A DNA stretch of 64,000 bases from UBA7239 sp035430165 (GCA_035430165.1 DAOMGE010000009.1:8876-72875); one strand, 5' to 3'. Shown: positions 1 to 8,936, counted from the first letter of the stretch. Numbers and translations: made by a program. Notes: generated from the sequence alone by a model not told the origin.

Positions 1-765
1 TACCGGCGCGCCACCTCGGCCGAATCCGCCATCGAACAGGCCGAACTGCAGCAGGCACTGTTTGCCCGTATCGACCAGATGCCGCTGGATACTGATGTCG
101 CATCCAGGCTGGCCGAAGTGCAACATGAACGCATCGCCAGCTCGCGCAGTTTTTTTGAGGAAAACGCCGCCCTGTTTCGCGAACAGCAGGAACAGATTGC
201 CGACTATGATCTGTACGGACCAGCCGTTGCCCACCTGCTCGACCAGCTCGACTTGCCCGCGCAAAAACTGGCGCTGGAAATCGGTCCGGGTAACGGCCAG
301 TTTCTCGATGAACTGGCGCGGCGTTTTGGCCATGTGATCGGCCTCGACAACAACCAGCCCATGCTGGCACAGGCTGCGGAACATGTGCACCAACGCAAAC
401 TGAAACATGTGCAATTGCGTTGCGGCGAAATCGACAGCCTGCCCGCTGACCTGAATCCTGATTGCGTGGTGCTGAACATGGTGCTGCACCACACACCGTC
501 GCCCGCAGAAATTCTTGCGGCCGTCGGCCAGTTATTACCGGCCAATGCCGTGTTACTCATCTGCGAACTCTCCCACCACCAGCAAAGCTGGGTGCGTGAG
601 TCCTGCGGTGACATCTGGCTAGGCTTTGACCCGAATGAGCTCACCGGCTGGCTCGCGCAAGCGAACCTCAGCTGCGAGCACAGCCAGTATCTGGCGCTGC
701 GCAACGGCTTCCAGATCCAGATCCACGCGGCGCGCAAGCTGCCGTCCTTTTCCAACCTCGTCTAG
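1..765 (+). CDS. SAM-dependent methyltransferase, 5' end outside window
   Basis: The reading frame is open from base 1, so the start lies upstream; the ATG at 79 is internal. The visible 254 residues hold a class I methyltransferase fold: the SAM-binding motif I (LEIGPGNGQFLDEL) near residues 93-106, the following acidic strand (VIGLDNN), and a motif IV-like NMVLHHTPSP stretch. In pseudomonads a gene directly upstream of metK encodes an ArsR-type winged helix fused to such a methyltransferase; the position here fits that, but the ArsR part would be off the window, so this is inference. It ends 25 bases before metK and is probably cotranscribed with it. The substrate is unknown. Confidence 0.85.
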   Translation, partial: YRRATSAESAIEQAELQQALFARIDQMPLDTDVASRLAEVQHERIASSRSFFEENAALFREQQEQIADYDLYGPAVAHLLDQLDLPAQKLALEIGPGNGQFLDELARRFGHVIGLDNNQPMLAQAAEHVHQRKLKHVQLRCGEIDSLPADLNPDCVVLNMVLHHTPSPAEILAAVGQLLPANAVLLICELSHHQQSWVRESCGDIWLGFDPNELTGWLAQANLSCEHSQYLALRNGFQIQIHAARKLPSFSNLV

Positions 766-790
766 TCCCTTTGTAACAGGAGCTGTTTCA

Positions 791-1984
791 ATGTCTGAAT
801 ATTCCGTCTTTACCTCTGAATCGGTCTCCGAAGGCCACCCCGACAAAATGGCAGACCAGGTGTCTGATGCAATCCTTGACGCGATCATCGCCCAGGACAA
901 ATACGCGCGCGTAGCCTGCGAAACGCTGGTGAAAACCGGTGTCGCGATCGTGGCAGGCGAGATCACCACCACGGCCGTTATCGATTACGAAAAAATCATC
1001 CGTGGCGTGATCAACGACATCGGCTACAACAGCTCTGATGTCTATTTCGATGGCAGCACCTGCGGCGTATTGAACCTGCTCGGCCAGCAATCACCGGATA
1101 TCGCACAAGGTGTTGATCGCGCCAAGCCGGAAGACCAGGGCGCGGGCGACCAGGGCCTGATGTTCGGCTACGCGGCGAACGAAACCGACGTGCTGATGCC
1201 AGCACCGATCCAGTACGCCCACCGTCTGGTCGAGCGCCAGGCCGAGGCACGCAAATCCGGCCTGCTGCCATGGCTGCGCCCGGATGCCAAATCCCAGGTC
1301 ACCTTCCGCTACGAAAACGGCAAGCCGGTGGCTGTCGACGCGATTGTGCTTTCCACGCAGCACGCAGCCGATGTCAGCGATAAGGATATCGTCGACGGCG
1401 TGATGGAACTGGTCATCAAGCACGTCATCCCGCAACAGTGGATTTCAAAAGACACCAAGATCTACATCAACCCGACCGGCCGTTTTGAAATCGGCGGCCC
1501 GATGGGCGACTGCGGCCTGACAGGTCGCAAGATTATCGTCGACAGCTACGGCGGCATGGCACGTCACGGCGGCGGCGCATTCTCTGGCAAAGACCCATCC
1601 AAAGTGGATCGCTCTGCTGCCTACGCGGGCCGTTATGTCGCGAAAAATATCGTGGCTGCTGGTTTGGCTGATCGCTGTGAAATCCAGGTGTCCTACGCGA
1701 TCGGTGTTGCCGAACCAACATCCGTTTCCATCAATACCTTCGGCACAGGCAAAGTCTCCGATGAAACCATCATCAAACTGGTGCGTGAATTCTTCGACCT
1801 GCGTCCTTACGGTTTGACCAAACAGCTGGACCTGCTGCAACCGATCTACCGTCCAACGGCGTCATACGGTCACTTCGGTCGCAACTCCGAAACCATCAAC
1901 TACAACGGCCACGACTTCACCACCTTCACCTGGGAACGCACTGACAAAGCCGCAGCCCTGCGTGATGCGGCGGGTTTGAAGTAA
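791..1984 (+). CDS. metK: S-adenosylmethionine synthase
   Basis: Cytoplasmic enzyme that makes S-adenosylmethionine from methionine and ATP, releasing phosphate and pyrophosphate. The 397-residue length is normal for bacterial MetK. Hallmarks are the N-terminal FTSESVSEGHPDK segment, the ATP-binding GAGDQGLMFGYA motif and the GGGAFSGKDPSKVDRS phosphate loop. The frame is open further upstream, but the ATG at 791 follows an AGGAG ribosome site at 779-783 and matches the family's N-terminus. It lies just behind a SAM-using methyltransferase and is followed by a strong terminator. Confidence 0.98.
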   Translation: MSEYSVFTSESVSEGHPDKMADQVSDAILDAIIAQDKYARVACETLVKTGVAIVAGEITTTAVIDYEKIIRGVINDIGYNSSDVYFDGSTCGVLNLLGQQSPDIAQGVDRAKPEDQGAGDQGLMFGYAANETDVLMPAPIQYAHRLVERQAEARKSGLLPWLRPDAKSQVTFRYENGKPVAVDAIVLSTQHAADVSDKDIVDGVMELVIKHVIPQQWISKDTKIYINPTGRFEIGGPMGDCGLTGRKIIVDSYGGMARHGGGAFSGKDPSKVDRSAAYAGRYVAKNIVAAGLADRCEIQVSYAIGVAEPTSVSINTFGTGKVSDETIIKLVREFFDLRPYGLTKQLDLLQPIYRPTASYGHFGRNSETINYNGHDFTTFTWERTDKAAALRDAAGLK

Positions 1985-1994
1985 ACACCAGAAA

Positions 1995-2040
1995 CCCTCT
2001 CCCGCCCGGGGAGAGGGTGCCGCGCAGCGGCGGGAGAGGG
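1995..2040. repeat. Inverted repeat downstream of metK
   Basis: Perfect 12-base arms CCCTCTCCCGCC (1995-2006) and GGCGGGAGAGGG (2029-2040) flank a G+C-rich centre. A second pairing, CCCTCTCC with GGAGAGGG at 2010-2017, gives a smaller alternative hairpin. The layout resembles the element at 10579-10680, so this is likely a dispersed intergenic repeat. It is not itself a terminator because no T-tract follows. Confidence 0.6.
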
Positions 2041-2050
2041 AAATAAAAAA

Positions 2051-2077
2051 CCCCGGCCCTGTGCCGGGGTTTTTGTT
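2051..2077 (+). terminator. Rho-independent terminator of metK
   Basis: Stem CCCCGGC (2051-2057) pairs with GCCGGGG (2063-2069) across a five-base loop, followed by a T-rich tract and preceded by an A-tract. It ends the metK transcript. The rest of 2078-2230 shows no gene. Confidence 0.9.
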
Positions 2078-2230
2078 TGCGCTAACAAAATCCGTCACAA
2101 ACAGACCAATTATTTGACGCAGAAATAACTTTTAACCCATCAACGGTTTTTTCATGCCGATGAACGGTTGCATGGCGCTTGGCACGCATTTCGCTCAGAA
2201 AATAATAATGAAAAATTCCGGGCGACTACG

Positions 2231-5200
2231 ATGTTGCGTAAACTGTGCAAAGGCTTTCTGGTGTTGTTTGTATTGTTGGCCTGCTGGATTACCTACAACA
2301 GCATCGATGAACCACCGCGTTACGACCAGAGCCTGTTGTTGCCACGCGAGCAGATTCCAGATGAGCAGAACGGATTTGCGCTGTTGCGTTATGCGGATCG
2401 GGAGGATGGCGGGAGTGCACTACTGAATGGCGCTGACAGTGCGATGCTCCGCAAAGTTATCAATGACTGGGAATGGGACAGCCAGTTTGCCGAAAGAGTA
2501 CTAAAAAACAGCAAAACGACAATTGATCTTGTCCTGCAGGTTATTGCAAGACCACAATTCAGATCTGACAATCCATCAGACCCCTATAGTGCATCAACGT
2601 CTTACAAAACGGCGCTTGATCTGGAAAGACTTGTATTACTGAAAGCCAGATCTGATGAGAAAAACCAGAATTTCGATGCATCCATAGAGACAGCAAGCCT
2701 CGCAATGCGATATTGCGAAAAAATCCGGATGGATGAACGAGGCTCATTGCTCTCATACTTAATTGGCTGGCATTGTATTGCCAATGTCACAGACTTCTAC
2801 CACGAACTATTATCCAACAACGCCTTGTCTGATAAGCAATTTTTATCCATTGAAAACGCGATGAACGATATTGCAGATTATCAAGGCGATGGCTTTGATA
2901 CAGTGATGCGAGGCCAGTTCTCACAGAATAAATATAGTATGGATATTTACGTTAATTACGGACTTATAAAAAGGTTTGGTGTTTTGCGTGATGCAATCAA
3001 GGAAAAAAGACTTTGCTATGATTGCAAGTATTCCACGCTTGACATTGCTTATGGCTACTTTAACGCAATATTTATCAAGTATTACCTACACTCCAATTCG
3101 ATTTTAAATAATAGAGCTGGAAATGTAACGAAGGTCATTTCATATGCTGCAGGTGAGTGTAAATCGCTAAATGAGTCTTTGATTCCCAAAGATGCAATTC
3201 ATAACTGGAGCGATTCCAAGACACTCCTAGATTTCCTTACTCCCGGATCTGCAGGTACCGCCTGGTTTTCTGGAACCTATGAGGATTATGTGTTGCGGCG
3301 TTGTGAGTTCTACAATTATCTTTCAGCCATGAAAGGAACAGTAGCAATTGCACGGTATAAGGCAAGCCATGATGGCAGTCGCCCCCTTTCCTTGCAACAA
3401 CTACTGCCGGATTACGCAAATAATCTGCCGCTGGATTTTTTCAGCGGCACTCCTCTGCAATACTCTCAAGATACCGGCTGGCTATATTCCACGGGATTGC
3501 ATCACGACAACCAGAATGGCTCTTCTTTTGGATTCTATAAAGGAAGATGCTTGCCAAAATCCGATACCCCAATGAATGAATGCGATGTAAAACCCACCTT
3601 TCCTGTCAACTGGAATGATTATAAGTTTTATGAAAAATTAAATATGGCCGAAGCGGGGGACGCCTGCAGCCAGAACTATGTTGGCTGGATGTATCAGTAT
3701 GGAATATATACGAAGCCGGATAAGCAAAAAGCGATTTATTGGTATGGCATGGCCGCAGACCAAAATTGCCCAGAAGCGCATTGGCGGCTTGCAGAAATTT
3801 ATGCAGATAAAGACTCGCCTGAATACAACCCCGCAGCTGCGCTGGATCGATACCGGAAATCTTATAAGCTAGGGTCGCGTTACGCCCGATCCTCTTATGC
3901 TACATATCTATTTACCGGCAGTCTTGGTGTTACTGATTACTCGCTGGCGTCTAGTATATTCATGAAGTTGGCATCAGAAAAAGACCGCAAATATATATGG
4001 CCATGGACCAATGCATTAATGTACAACCTGCACGATATGGGTGCAGGGCCCACTGAAGCTGCATGGTTTGATTACTTTATTGCTAATCCTGATTTGGTAA
4101 CGGTTTGTTGTAATGATCCAAAAGATGGCGTGCCAGAACTTCATCGACGATTAGCGGAATATTATCGATGGGATGCTCCCTATCGCAATACCGTTTCCGA
4201 AAGTCAGAAGAGTGAGAGTTTTTGGCTGAATAAGGCTTATGAGCAATACAGTATTGCTGGTTATCCGGAAGAAATGGCCAAGGTTAAAAAGCAATTAGAT
4301 GAATCAAATGATCAGGAAAGCATCAAGAATCTCGATAAAAAAATATCTGAGTCGATGAACGCCGCGCCGATCCAGGTGCCTGACCAATCCAGTTTGTGCA
4401 AGAACGTTTTTGACCATCGACACGAAGACATGGCACGATTCCATTCTGTTCAGCAGGATATTTTCAGGAACAAGAAAAAAGCAAAGAAACTGGTTGCCAA
4501 TTTTAATCAGGAGATGAAAGCAAAATACCAGAATTCAGGTATGGTTTCTCATTATGACAATGGAACTATTTCTATTGACTTCCCGGCGGTTAGTGCCAAA
4601 TCACTGATGACGTTGCTTTTTGATTTTGCGGATCTGGATAGTCGGGATTCAGTCTTGCAGTTTGATCTTCCGCCAAAAGAACCTCTCATCCTGTCGTATG
4701 GAGAGAAATTGCTGCCGGCGGTAACAGCCAATCTGTTGCTGGCTGATATGGGTTTGGGCGCCGATTGTTCCGGCGGAAAAATCCGTTTCTATATTGAAGA
4801 TTCAACCCGTTTGAAGCCAAAACTGTTGGCGGTTGACTTTATCGTCGATTGGGCTGGCCTTCAATTCAGGAACGAAAGTCTGCAAGGAAACGGTTCACTG
4901 ACTTTTGCCAGCGGAACACGATACAAGGGCGAAGTGTTAGCTGGTTTGCCCCATGGAAAAGGGGAATACAATTTTGGCGGCCAAGTATTTGTAGGCGATA
5001 ACTTTGTTGATGGCATGCTGTATGGCAAGGGCGAATGGCTAAAAGACGGGCATTCTATCCAGCGCGGAGAATTTCATAGAAATCTGCTGAATGGCACGGG
5101 TGCTATTGGTTATGGATACGGTGTTGTAGTCCTCGAAGGGAATTTCAAGGATCACGTTCTGGATGGCGAGGGCAAGGCAACCTATTTTGAGGCGGATAAT

Positions 5201-5434
5201 CTGAACACAAATCATCTCGCCCTCGACAACAACTACCCGCCTCGTTGGTCATTCACCGGCAAATTCAAGGATGGCCAGAAAACCACTGGCAATTGCATGG
5301 TCTATCGCGATCGCAAACCAGCCGACACCTTTCGCTGTGAATTTTTTGAAGACAGCCTAGTGAAAGTCGGCGATGTATCGCTGTTGCCGCCGGACATGAG
5401 ATCACCCGAGGAATTGCGTAAATATTTGCGGTAA
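2231..5434 (+). CDS. Membrane-anchored Sel1-like and MORN repeat protein
   Basis: 1067-residue protein of unknown function. Residues 1-22 form a basic start plus one hydrophobic segment (LCKGFLVLFVLLACWITYN), probably an inner-membrane anchor with the rest periplasmic. About residues 470-590 contain Sel1/TPR-like helical repeats (AEAGDACSQNYVGWMYQYG, then GMAADQNCPEAHWRLAEIYAD). About 886-990 hold at least four MORN motifs (YKGEVLAGLPHGKGEY, FVGDNFVDGMLYGKGEW, RGEFHRNLLNGTGAI, LEGNFKDHVLDGEGKATY). Both repeat types usually mediate protein or membrane contacts; no catalytic motif was recognised. The open frame starts earlier at a TTG (2168), but the ATG at 2231 opens directly onto the anchor segment. 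Base use is clearly more A+T-rich than in neighbouring genes, suggesting acquisition by transfer. Confidence 0.85.
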   Translation: MLRKLCKGFLVLFVLLACWITYNSIDEPPRYDQSLLLPREQIPDEQNGFALLRYADREDGGSALLNGADSAMLRKVINDWEWDSQFAERVLKNSKTTIDLVLQVIARPQFRSDNPSDPYSASTSYKTALDLERLVLLKARSDEKNQNFDASIETASLAMRYCEKIRMDERGSLLSYLIGWHCIANVTDFYHELLSNNALSDKQFLSIENAMNDIADYQGDGFDTVMRGQFSQNKYSMDIYVNYGLIKRFGVLRDAIKEKRLCYDCKYSTLDIAYGYFNAIFIKYYLHSNSILNNRAGNVTKVISYAAGECKSLNESLIPKDAIHNWSDSKTLLDFLTPGSAGTAWFSGTYEDYVLRRCEFYNYLSAMKGTVAIARYKASHDGSRPLSLQQLLPDYANNLPLDFFSGTPLQYSQDTGWLYSTGLHHDNQNGSSFGFYKGRCLPKSDTPMNECDVKPTFPVNWNDYKFYEKLNMAEAGDACSQNYVGWMYQYGIYTKPDKQKAIYWYGMAADQNCPEAHWRLAEIYADKDSPEYNPAAALDRYRKSYKLGSRYARSSYATYLFTGSLGVTDYSLASSIFMKLASEKDRKYIWPWTNALMYNLHDMGAGPTEAAWFDYFIANPDLVTVCCNDPKDGVPELHRRLAEYYRWDAPYRNTVSESQKSESFWLNKAYEQYSIAGYPEEMAKVKKQLDESNDQESIKNLDKKISESMNAAPIQVPDQSSLCKNVFDHRHEDMARFHSVQQDIFRNKKKAKKLVANFNQEMKAKYQNSGMVSHYDNGTISIDFPAVSAKSLMTLLFDFADLDSRDSVLQFDLPPKEPLILSYGEKLLPAVTANLLLADMGLGADCSGGKIRFYIEDSTRLKPKLLAVDFIVDWAGLQFRNESLQGNGSLTFASGTRYKGEVLAGLPHGKGEYNFGGQVFVGDNFVDGMLYGKGEWLKDGHSIQRGEFHRNLLNGTGAIGYGYGVVVLEGNFKDHVLDGEGKATYFEADNLNTNHLALDNNYPPRWSFTGKFKDGQKTTGNCMVYRDRKPADTFRCEFFEDSLVKVGDVSLLPPDMRSPEELRKYLR

Positions 5435-5518
5435 GGGTTGCGACGCTGTGGTTAGCAACAGCAAAGACTTATACAGGTGGTATTCTCTGCTTACTGTATG
5501 GGATTTCACTGTGGCTTT

Positions 5519-5836
5519 TTACGCAGCTATCGGGTGCGCCCTCCGAATTTTTGCCGCGCGCTCCGGCGTGTTGAGTGCCGCCCACAAATCGTTCTGTTGT
5601 TGCAGGTTAAGCCAAAACTCGGGTGTGGTTTCCAGAGAACGCGAAAGCATCAGGGCTGTATCAACTGTAACCGTACGCTTGTTGTTACAAAGCTCATTCA
5701 CGGTGCGGCGTGAAATACCCAACGCTTCCGCAAGCTGGCCCTGTGTGATTTTCATGGGCAGCAAAAACTCTTCTGTCAGAATTTCACCTACGCTGGACGG
5801 TTTACGTTTAGTGACTCGCATAGTCTGTTGCTCCAT
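5519..5836 (-). CDS. higA: HigA-family antitoxin (HTH, VapI-like)
   Basis: 105-residue helix-turn-helix protein. The central ITQGQLAEALGISRRTVNEL segment is an XRE-type HTH, and the flanking GEILTEEFLLPM and TPEFWLNLQQQNDLW segments are typical of HigA antitoxins, which neutralise HigB and repress their own operon. It starts two bases after the toxin stop codon and is translated after it, the usual toxin-first higBA order. A start at the internal ATG (5821, MRVTKRKPS) is also possible. Residues after about 90 are basic and may vary. Confidence 0.92.
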   Translation of the reverse strand: MEQQTMRVTKRKPSSVGEILTEEFLLPMKITQGQLAEALGISRRTVNELCNNKRTVTVDTALMLSRSLETTPEFWLNLQQQNDLWAALNTPERAAKIRRAHPIAA

Positions 5837-5838
5837 TC

Positions 5839-6135
5839 CTAACGATAACTGTGATTGTCCAGATAAATATTCGACGCCATGCTGCGGGCTTCATCCCATT
5901 CGAATATCAACCGCCACTGTTCGTTGACTCTGATAGAGCACCAACCACCCAAATTCCCCGATAATTTTTCATAGTGGTTGCCTGGCGGGTGGCGCAAATC
6001 ACGCTCACTTTGTGCAATGTCCAGCATCTGCAAGCGCCTGTAGAGCCGGGTTCGCAGATCGGCTGGGATTTTTTTGTGGATCTGGTCATCCCAATAAAAC
6101 CTGGCCAGATGGCTGTCTTTAAACGTCCCTATCAT
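5839..6135 (-). CDS. higB: HigB-family toxin (RelE/ParE superfamily mRNA interferase)
   Basis: 98-residue toxin, first gene of a higBA pair. Family features are the IHKKIPADLRTRLYRRLQML helices, the LRHPPGNHYEKLSGNLGGWCSIRVN core and the WRLIFEW strand. HigB enzymes cleave mRNA on the ribosome. The frame extends upstream to 6216, but the ATG at 6135 has an AGGGAG ribosome site and gives the usual length. The pair lies between the Sel1/MORN gene and diaA, a typical place for an accessory insertion. Confidence 0.92.
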   Translation of the reverse strand: MIGTFKDSHLARFYWDDQIHKKIPADLRTRLYRRLQMLDIAQSERDLRHPPGNHYEKLSGNLGGWCSIRVNEQWRLIFEWDEARSMASNIYLDNHSYR

Positions 6136-6148
6136 GTCCGCTCCCTGC

Positions 6149-6189
6149 GTTACATGGCCACAGTGTAACGCCTCATGTAACAATTTCAA
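6149..6189 (-). promoter_or_regulatory. higBA promoter with overlapping inverted repeats
   Basis: On the minus strand, -35 TTGAAA (complement of 6184-6189), a 16-base spacer and -10 TACACT (complement of 6162-6167) lie just upstream of higB. Nested palindromes overlap it: GTTACATG (6149-6156) with CATGTAAC (6174-6181), and GTTACA (6149-6154) with TGTAAC (6164-6169). This is where a HigA autorepressor would be expected to bind. The binding itself is inferred. Confidence 0.65.
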
Positions 6190-6261
6190 TCCGGAGAATA
6201 GACATCCCAGCCCCATGCGCCTGCGCTAGAATAGCCTCCAGCCCCCGAGCCGGATTGTGCG

Positions 6262-6852
6262 ATGGAATACCAGACCCTGGTCGAACGACTGTTCCAGAAT
6301 AGCATCAGCGCGAAAATTGACTGCGTTGAAGTGATCACGCCTGCATTGATTGAAGCGGGCTTCGTGCTATCGCAATGCCTGCTGTCTGAACACAAGATCC
6401 TCGCTTGCGGCAATGGTGCCTCGTCCTTGAATGCGCAGTATTTTGCGACAACCTTCCTGAACCAGGGTGAGCGCGAACGCCCCGGTTTCCCTGTGATCCT
6501 GCTCGACAGCAACAGCGCCGTCCTGAGCGGCATCGAACACGATTACGGCATCCACGATGCCTATGCCCGGCAGATCCGCGCGCTGGGACAGGCCGGCGAC
6601 TGCCTGCTGATTTTCACCCGCACCGGCATGCCGGCCAACCTGCTGAATGCCGTAACCGCCGCGCATGAAAAAAACATACGTGTGATTGTGATTTCAGCGC
6701 AAGATGGCGGTCACTTGCCCACATTGCTTGACGAAAAAGACGTGGAAGTGCGCGTGCCACTGACTTCACGCTTTCGTATCTATGAAATACATTTGCTATT
6801 ATCGTTCGCGTTGTGTGAACTGATCGAACACCAGTTATTCGGGGGAGAATGA
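6262..6852 (+). CDS. diaA: SIS-domain DnaA-initiator-associating protein
   Basis: 196-residue single SIS (sugar isomerase) domain protein. The ILACGNGASSLNAQYFATTFL motif is the SIS phosphosugar loop; LLDSNSAVLSGIEHDYG and LLIFTRTGMPANLLNAVTAA are further family segments. DiaA binds DnaA and promotes timely initiation at oriC; the close paralogue GmhA is phosphoheptose isomerase. The dolP-like BON lipoprotein one base downstream matches the enterobacterial diaA-dolP order, which favours DiaA over GmhA. The usual upstream partner yraN is absent; higBA occupies that place. Confidence 0.88.
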   Translation: MEYQTLVERLFQNSISAKIDCVEVITPALIEAGFVLSQCLLSEHKILACGNGASSLNAQYFATTFLNQGERERPGFPVILLDSNSAVLSGIEHDYGIHDAYARQIRALGQAGDCLLIFTRTGMPANLLNAVTAAHEKNIRVIVISAQDGGHLPTLLDEKDVEVRVPLTSRFRIYEIHLLLSFALCELIEHQLFGGE

Positions 6853-6853
6853 C

Positions 6854-7426
6854 ATGTCACGTTTTTTTCTGGCGCTACTCGCCGCAAGTTGCCTGATCAT
6901 CATTTCTGGCTGCGCACCCGTCCTGGATGCCACGCACAGCAAACCCATCCAGCAGAATCCTGGCAAGCGTACGCTGGGCCAGGCGTTCGATGATGAAAAT
7001 ATCGAGGAAATTTTTCTCGTCAATCTAAAGAAAACAGACGACCGCTTCATGAGCGCACATGTGAATGCCGTTTGCTTCAACGGCGTGATCGTGCTGATCG
7101 GACAAGTGCCCAGTGAAGAGCTGCGCCAGACTGCCGCGCGCGTTGCATCCAACCTGCGAGTACGGCAAGTACAGAATGCGCTGACGGTAGGGCCGAATGC
7201 GACACCGGCGGTGCGCAGCTATGACGCCTGGCTCACCACCAAAATCAAGGCCAAGTTTGCCGCCGACAACGATATCAACGCCGGTCGCGTCAAAGTGGTC
7301 ACGGAAAATGGTGTGATCTATCTGATGGGACTGGTGACGCAGCGTGAAGCGGACAAGGCAGCCTCTCTTGCACAGGCTACCGATGGTGCGCAGCGTATCG
7401 TCAAGGCGTTCGAGTACATCGACTAG
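6854..7426 (+). CDS. dolP: Outer-membrane BON-domain lipoprotein (DolP/YraP)
   Basis: 190-residue lipoprotein. The N-terminus is a lipoprotein signal with lipobox ISGC and Cys20 as the probable lipidated residue. Two BON domains follow: about residues 45-113 (FMSAHVNAVCFNGVIVLIGQV) and 118-190 (AAGRVKVVTENG-like segment, then VIYLMGLVTQREADKAASLA). DolP binds anionic phospholipids and supports envelope integrity and outer-membrane protein assembly. It starts one base after the diaA stop and is clearly cotranscribed. Confidence 0.92.
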   Translation: MSRFFLALLAASCLIIISGCAPVLDATHSKPIQQNPGKRTLGQAFDDENIEEIFLVNLKKTDDRFMSAHVNAVCFNGVIVLIGQVPSEELRQTAARVASNLRVRQVQNALTVGPNATPAVRSYDAWLTTKIKAKFAADNDINAGRVKVVTENGVIYLMGLVTQREADKAASLAQATDGAQRIVKAFEYID

Positions 7427-7462
7427 CGACAGAAAAGCACTGTCACTGCGACCAGGGTTTTC

Positions 7463-8827
7463 ATGTTGACCGCTGCACGACCGTCTCACGGCACATGTTT
7501 GCAGCGTCTATGGGGCGAATTTCCCTTTCTGTGGACCTTGGGTGGCGTGCTTGCCATCCTGCTATTGCGCTCATGGCGAGATATTGTCTGGCCCACAGCA
7601 ACTTTTGAAGACAGGATCAACCTGATCTCGCTGTTCTTCAGCACTCACGACATAACCCTGGTCACCCGTAACTACAATGGTTATGCCTCTGTCTTCCCCG
7701 ACTTTATTGCATGGCTACTGGCAGGTTTACCTGCCAGCTGGATTCCCTATGCATTCTCCTGCGCAGCAATGCTGGTTTGCGCTACCACCATGAGCCTGTT
7801 TGCCAGCCAGGCTTATCGCTGGCTGCTTGACGACGACAGGGCACGACAAGCGACATGCCTGCTCATGGCAGCACTGCCTTTGGGAACAAACAGTCTGGTG
7901 AGCAACCTCACCTACACCCAGTACAACTTCCTGTTCATGCTTTTTCTGTTGCTGCTACAAAATCCGGCGCAATCGTGGCAAAAAAACCTGTTGGTCACGC
8001 CGTTCATCATCGCCTGTATTTTTTCCCACCCCGGCTCCATCCTGTGCCTGTTGCCTTGCTTGTTCATACTGGCCATTGCGCCCGTCCAGCGAAAATTTTT
8101 CACACTGTTCTTTATGGCAAGTGCCGTCATCTACAACATATTCCTTGTCGATAAAGCAGTACTCGACATGCTGACACCCGACTATATCCTGTTCCGGTTT
8201 TTTATTGCCTGTGCAGCTTTTATCGGCAGAGGCATACTGGAGCCGCTGATTGGCGCTAACGCGGCTGTTGCCCTTTTGCAGCAAGCCATGTTCCTGAAAG
8301 TCGCTGCTTTTTCCAGCATGGCCATGCTGCTCATAACACTGTTTTTTGGCCTGCATTGCCTGATAAAAAAACAACTCGCGAATGCTGCTGTTATTGTCTT
8401 GTTTTATGGCGGCTTCCTGATTATTTTTGTCAGCATCCTCACGCGTCTGACAGGGTGGGGCTGGCAACAACACTTGTACGACGTTTCAAACCAGCGCTAC
8501 ATCTACGCCACTCGCCTCTGCACGTTAGTCAGTATCGCCTGCCTGCTTTACCCATTTATGCAACAACAATTTCTCAACCGTTACAGCAGGAGCTTTCTGT
8601 TTCTGCTGTTGACGGGATGCTTGTTGTACGCCAACACACTGGCATTCACCCTGTACCAGACCGACACCAGCAATTCGGAAAAACTTACGGCCTTCATGCG
8701 CAACATCCAGCAGGAAATTGACAGCGGCAATGTGGCCTGCCTGCAACACCAGGATTGCACACGGGTACTGGCCGATCCGGATCCCCGCTGGCCGATTACC
8801 CTGGACCTGAAAAACCGGCGACCCTGA
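7463..8827 (+). CDS. Polytopic membrane protein, possibly GT-C-like glycosyltransferase
   Basis: 454 residues with roughly ten hydrophobic segments, starting near residue 22 (FLWTLGGVLAILLL). After the first segment comes a loop with an acidic pair (TFEDRINLISLF), a layout seen in GT-C membrane glycosyltransferases, and the protein ends in a soluble tail of about 50 residues. No named family was recognised, so the glycosyltransferase idea is only inference. It starts 36 bases after dolP in the same direction. A second protein of similar plan is encoded at 47978-49717. Confidence 0.7.
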   Translation: MLTAARPSHGTCLQRLWGEFPFLWTLGGVLAILLLRSWRDIVWPTATFEDRINLISLFFSTHDITLVTRNYNGYASVFPDFIAWLLAGLPASWIPYAFSCAAMLVCATTMSLFASQAYRWLLDDDRARQATCLLMAALPLGTNSLVSNLTYTQYNFLFMLFLLLLQNPAQSWQKNLLVTPFIIACIFSHPGSILCLLPCLFILAIAPVQRKFFTLFFMASAVIYNIFLVDKAVLDMLTPDYILFRFFIACAAFIGRGILEPLIGANAAVALLQQAMFLKVAAFSSMAMLLITLFFGLHCLIKKQLANAAVIVLFYGGFLIIFVSILTRLTGWGWQQHLYDVSNQRYIYATRLCTLVSIACLLYPFMQQQFLNRYSRSFLFLLLTGCLLYANTLAFTLYQTDTSNSEKLTAFMRNIQQEIDSGNVACLQHQDCTRVLADPDPRWPITLDLKNRRP

Positions 8828-8936
8828 TAGGTTTTGCTTACTGCCAGCAGCGGTTTTCCCTGTCGGGCTTATAGTAGAATCCGTTACCAAACCTGCATTC
8901 AAACGCTCTTTCCCTTGCACAATTATCGAGGCATCC

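Noticed and set aside
626..790. Upstream extension of metK
   Set aside because: The frame is open, but it overlaps the methyltransferase gene and the conserved MetK N-terminus begins at 791 behind a ribosome site.
2154..2426. 90-residue plus-strand frame over the start of the Sel1/MORN gene
   Set aside because: It is cysteine-rich, matches no family and overlaps the better supported gene in another frame.
5448..5927. 159-residue plus-strand frame across higA
   Set aside because: Antisense to a clear HigA gene and shows no recognisable protein features.
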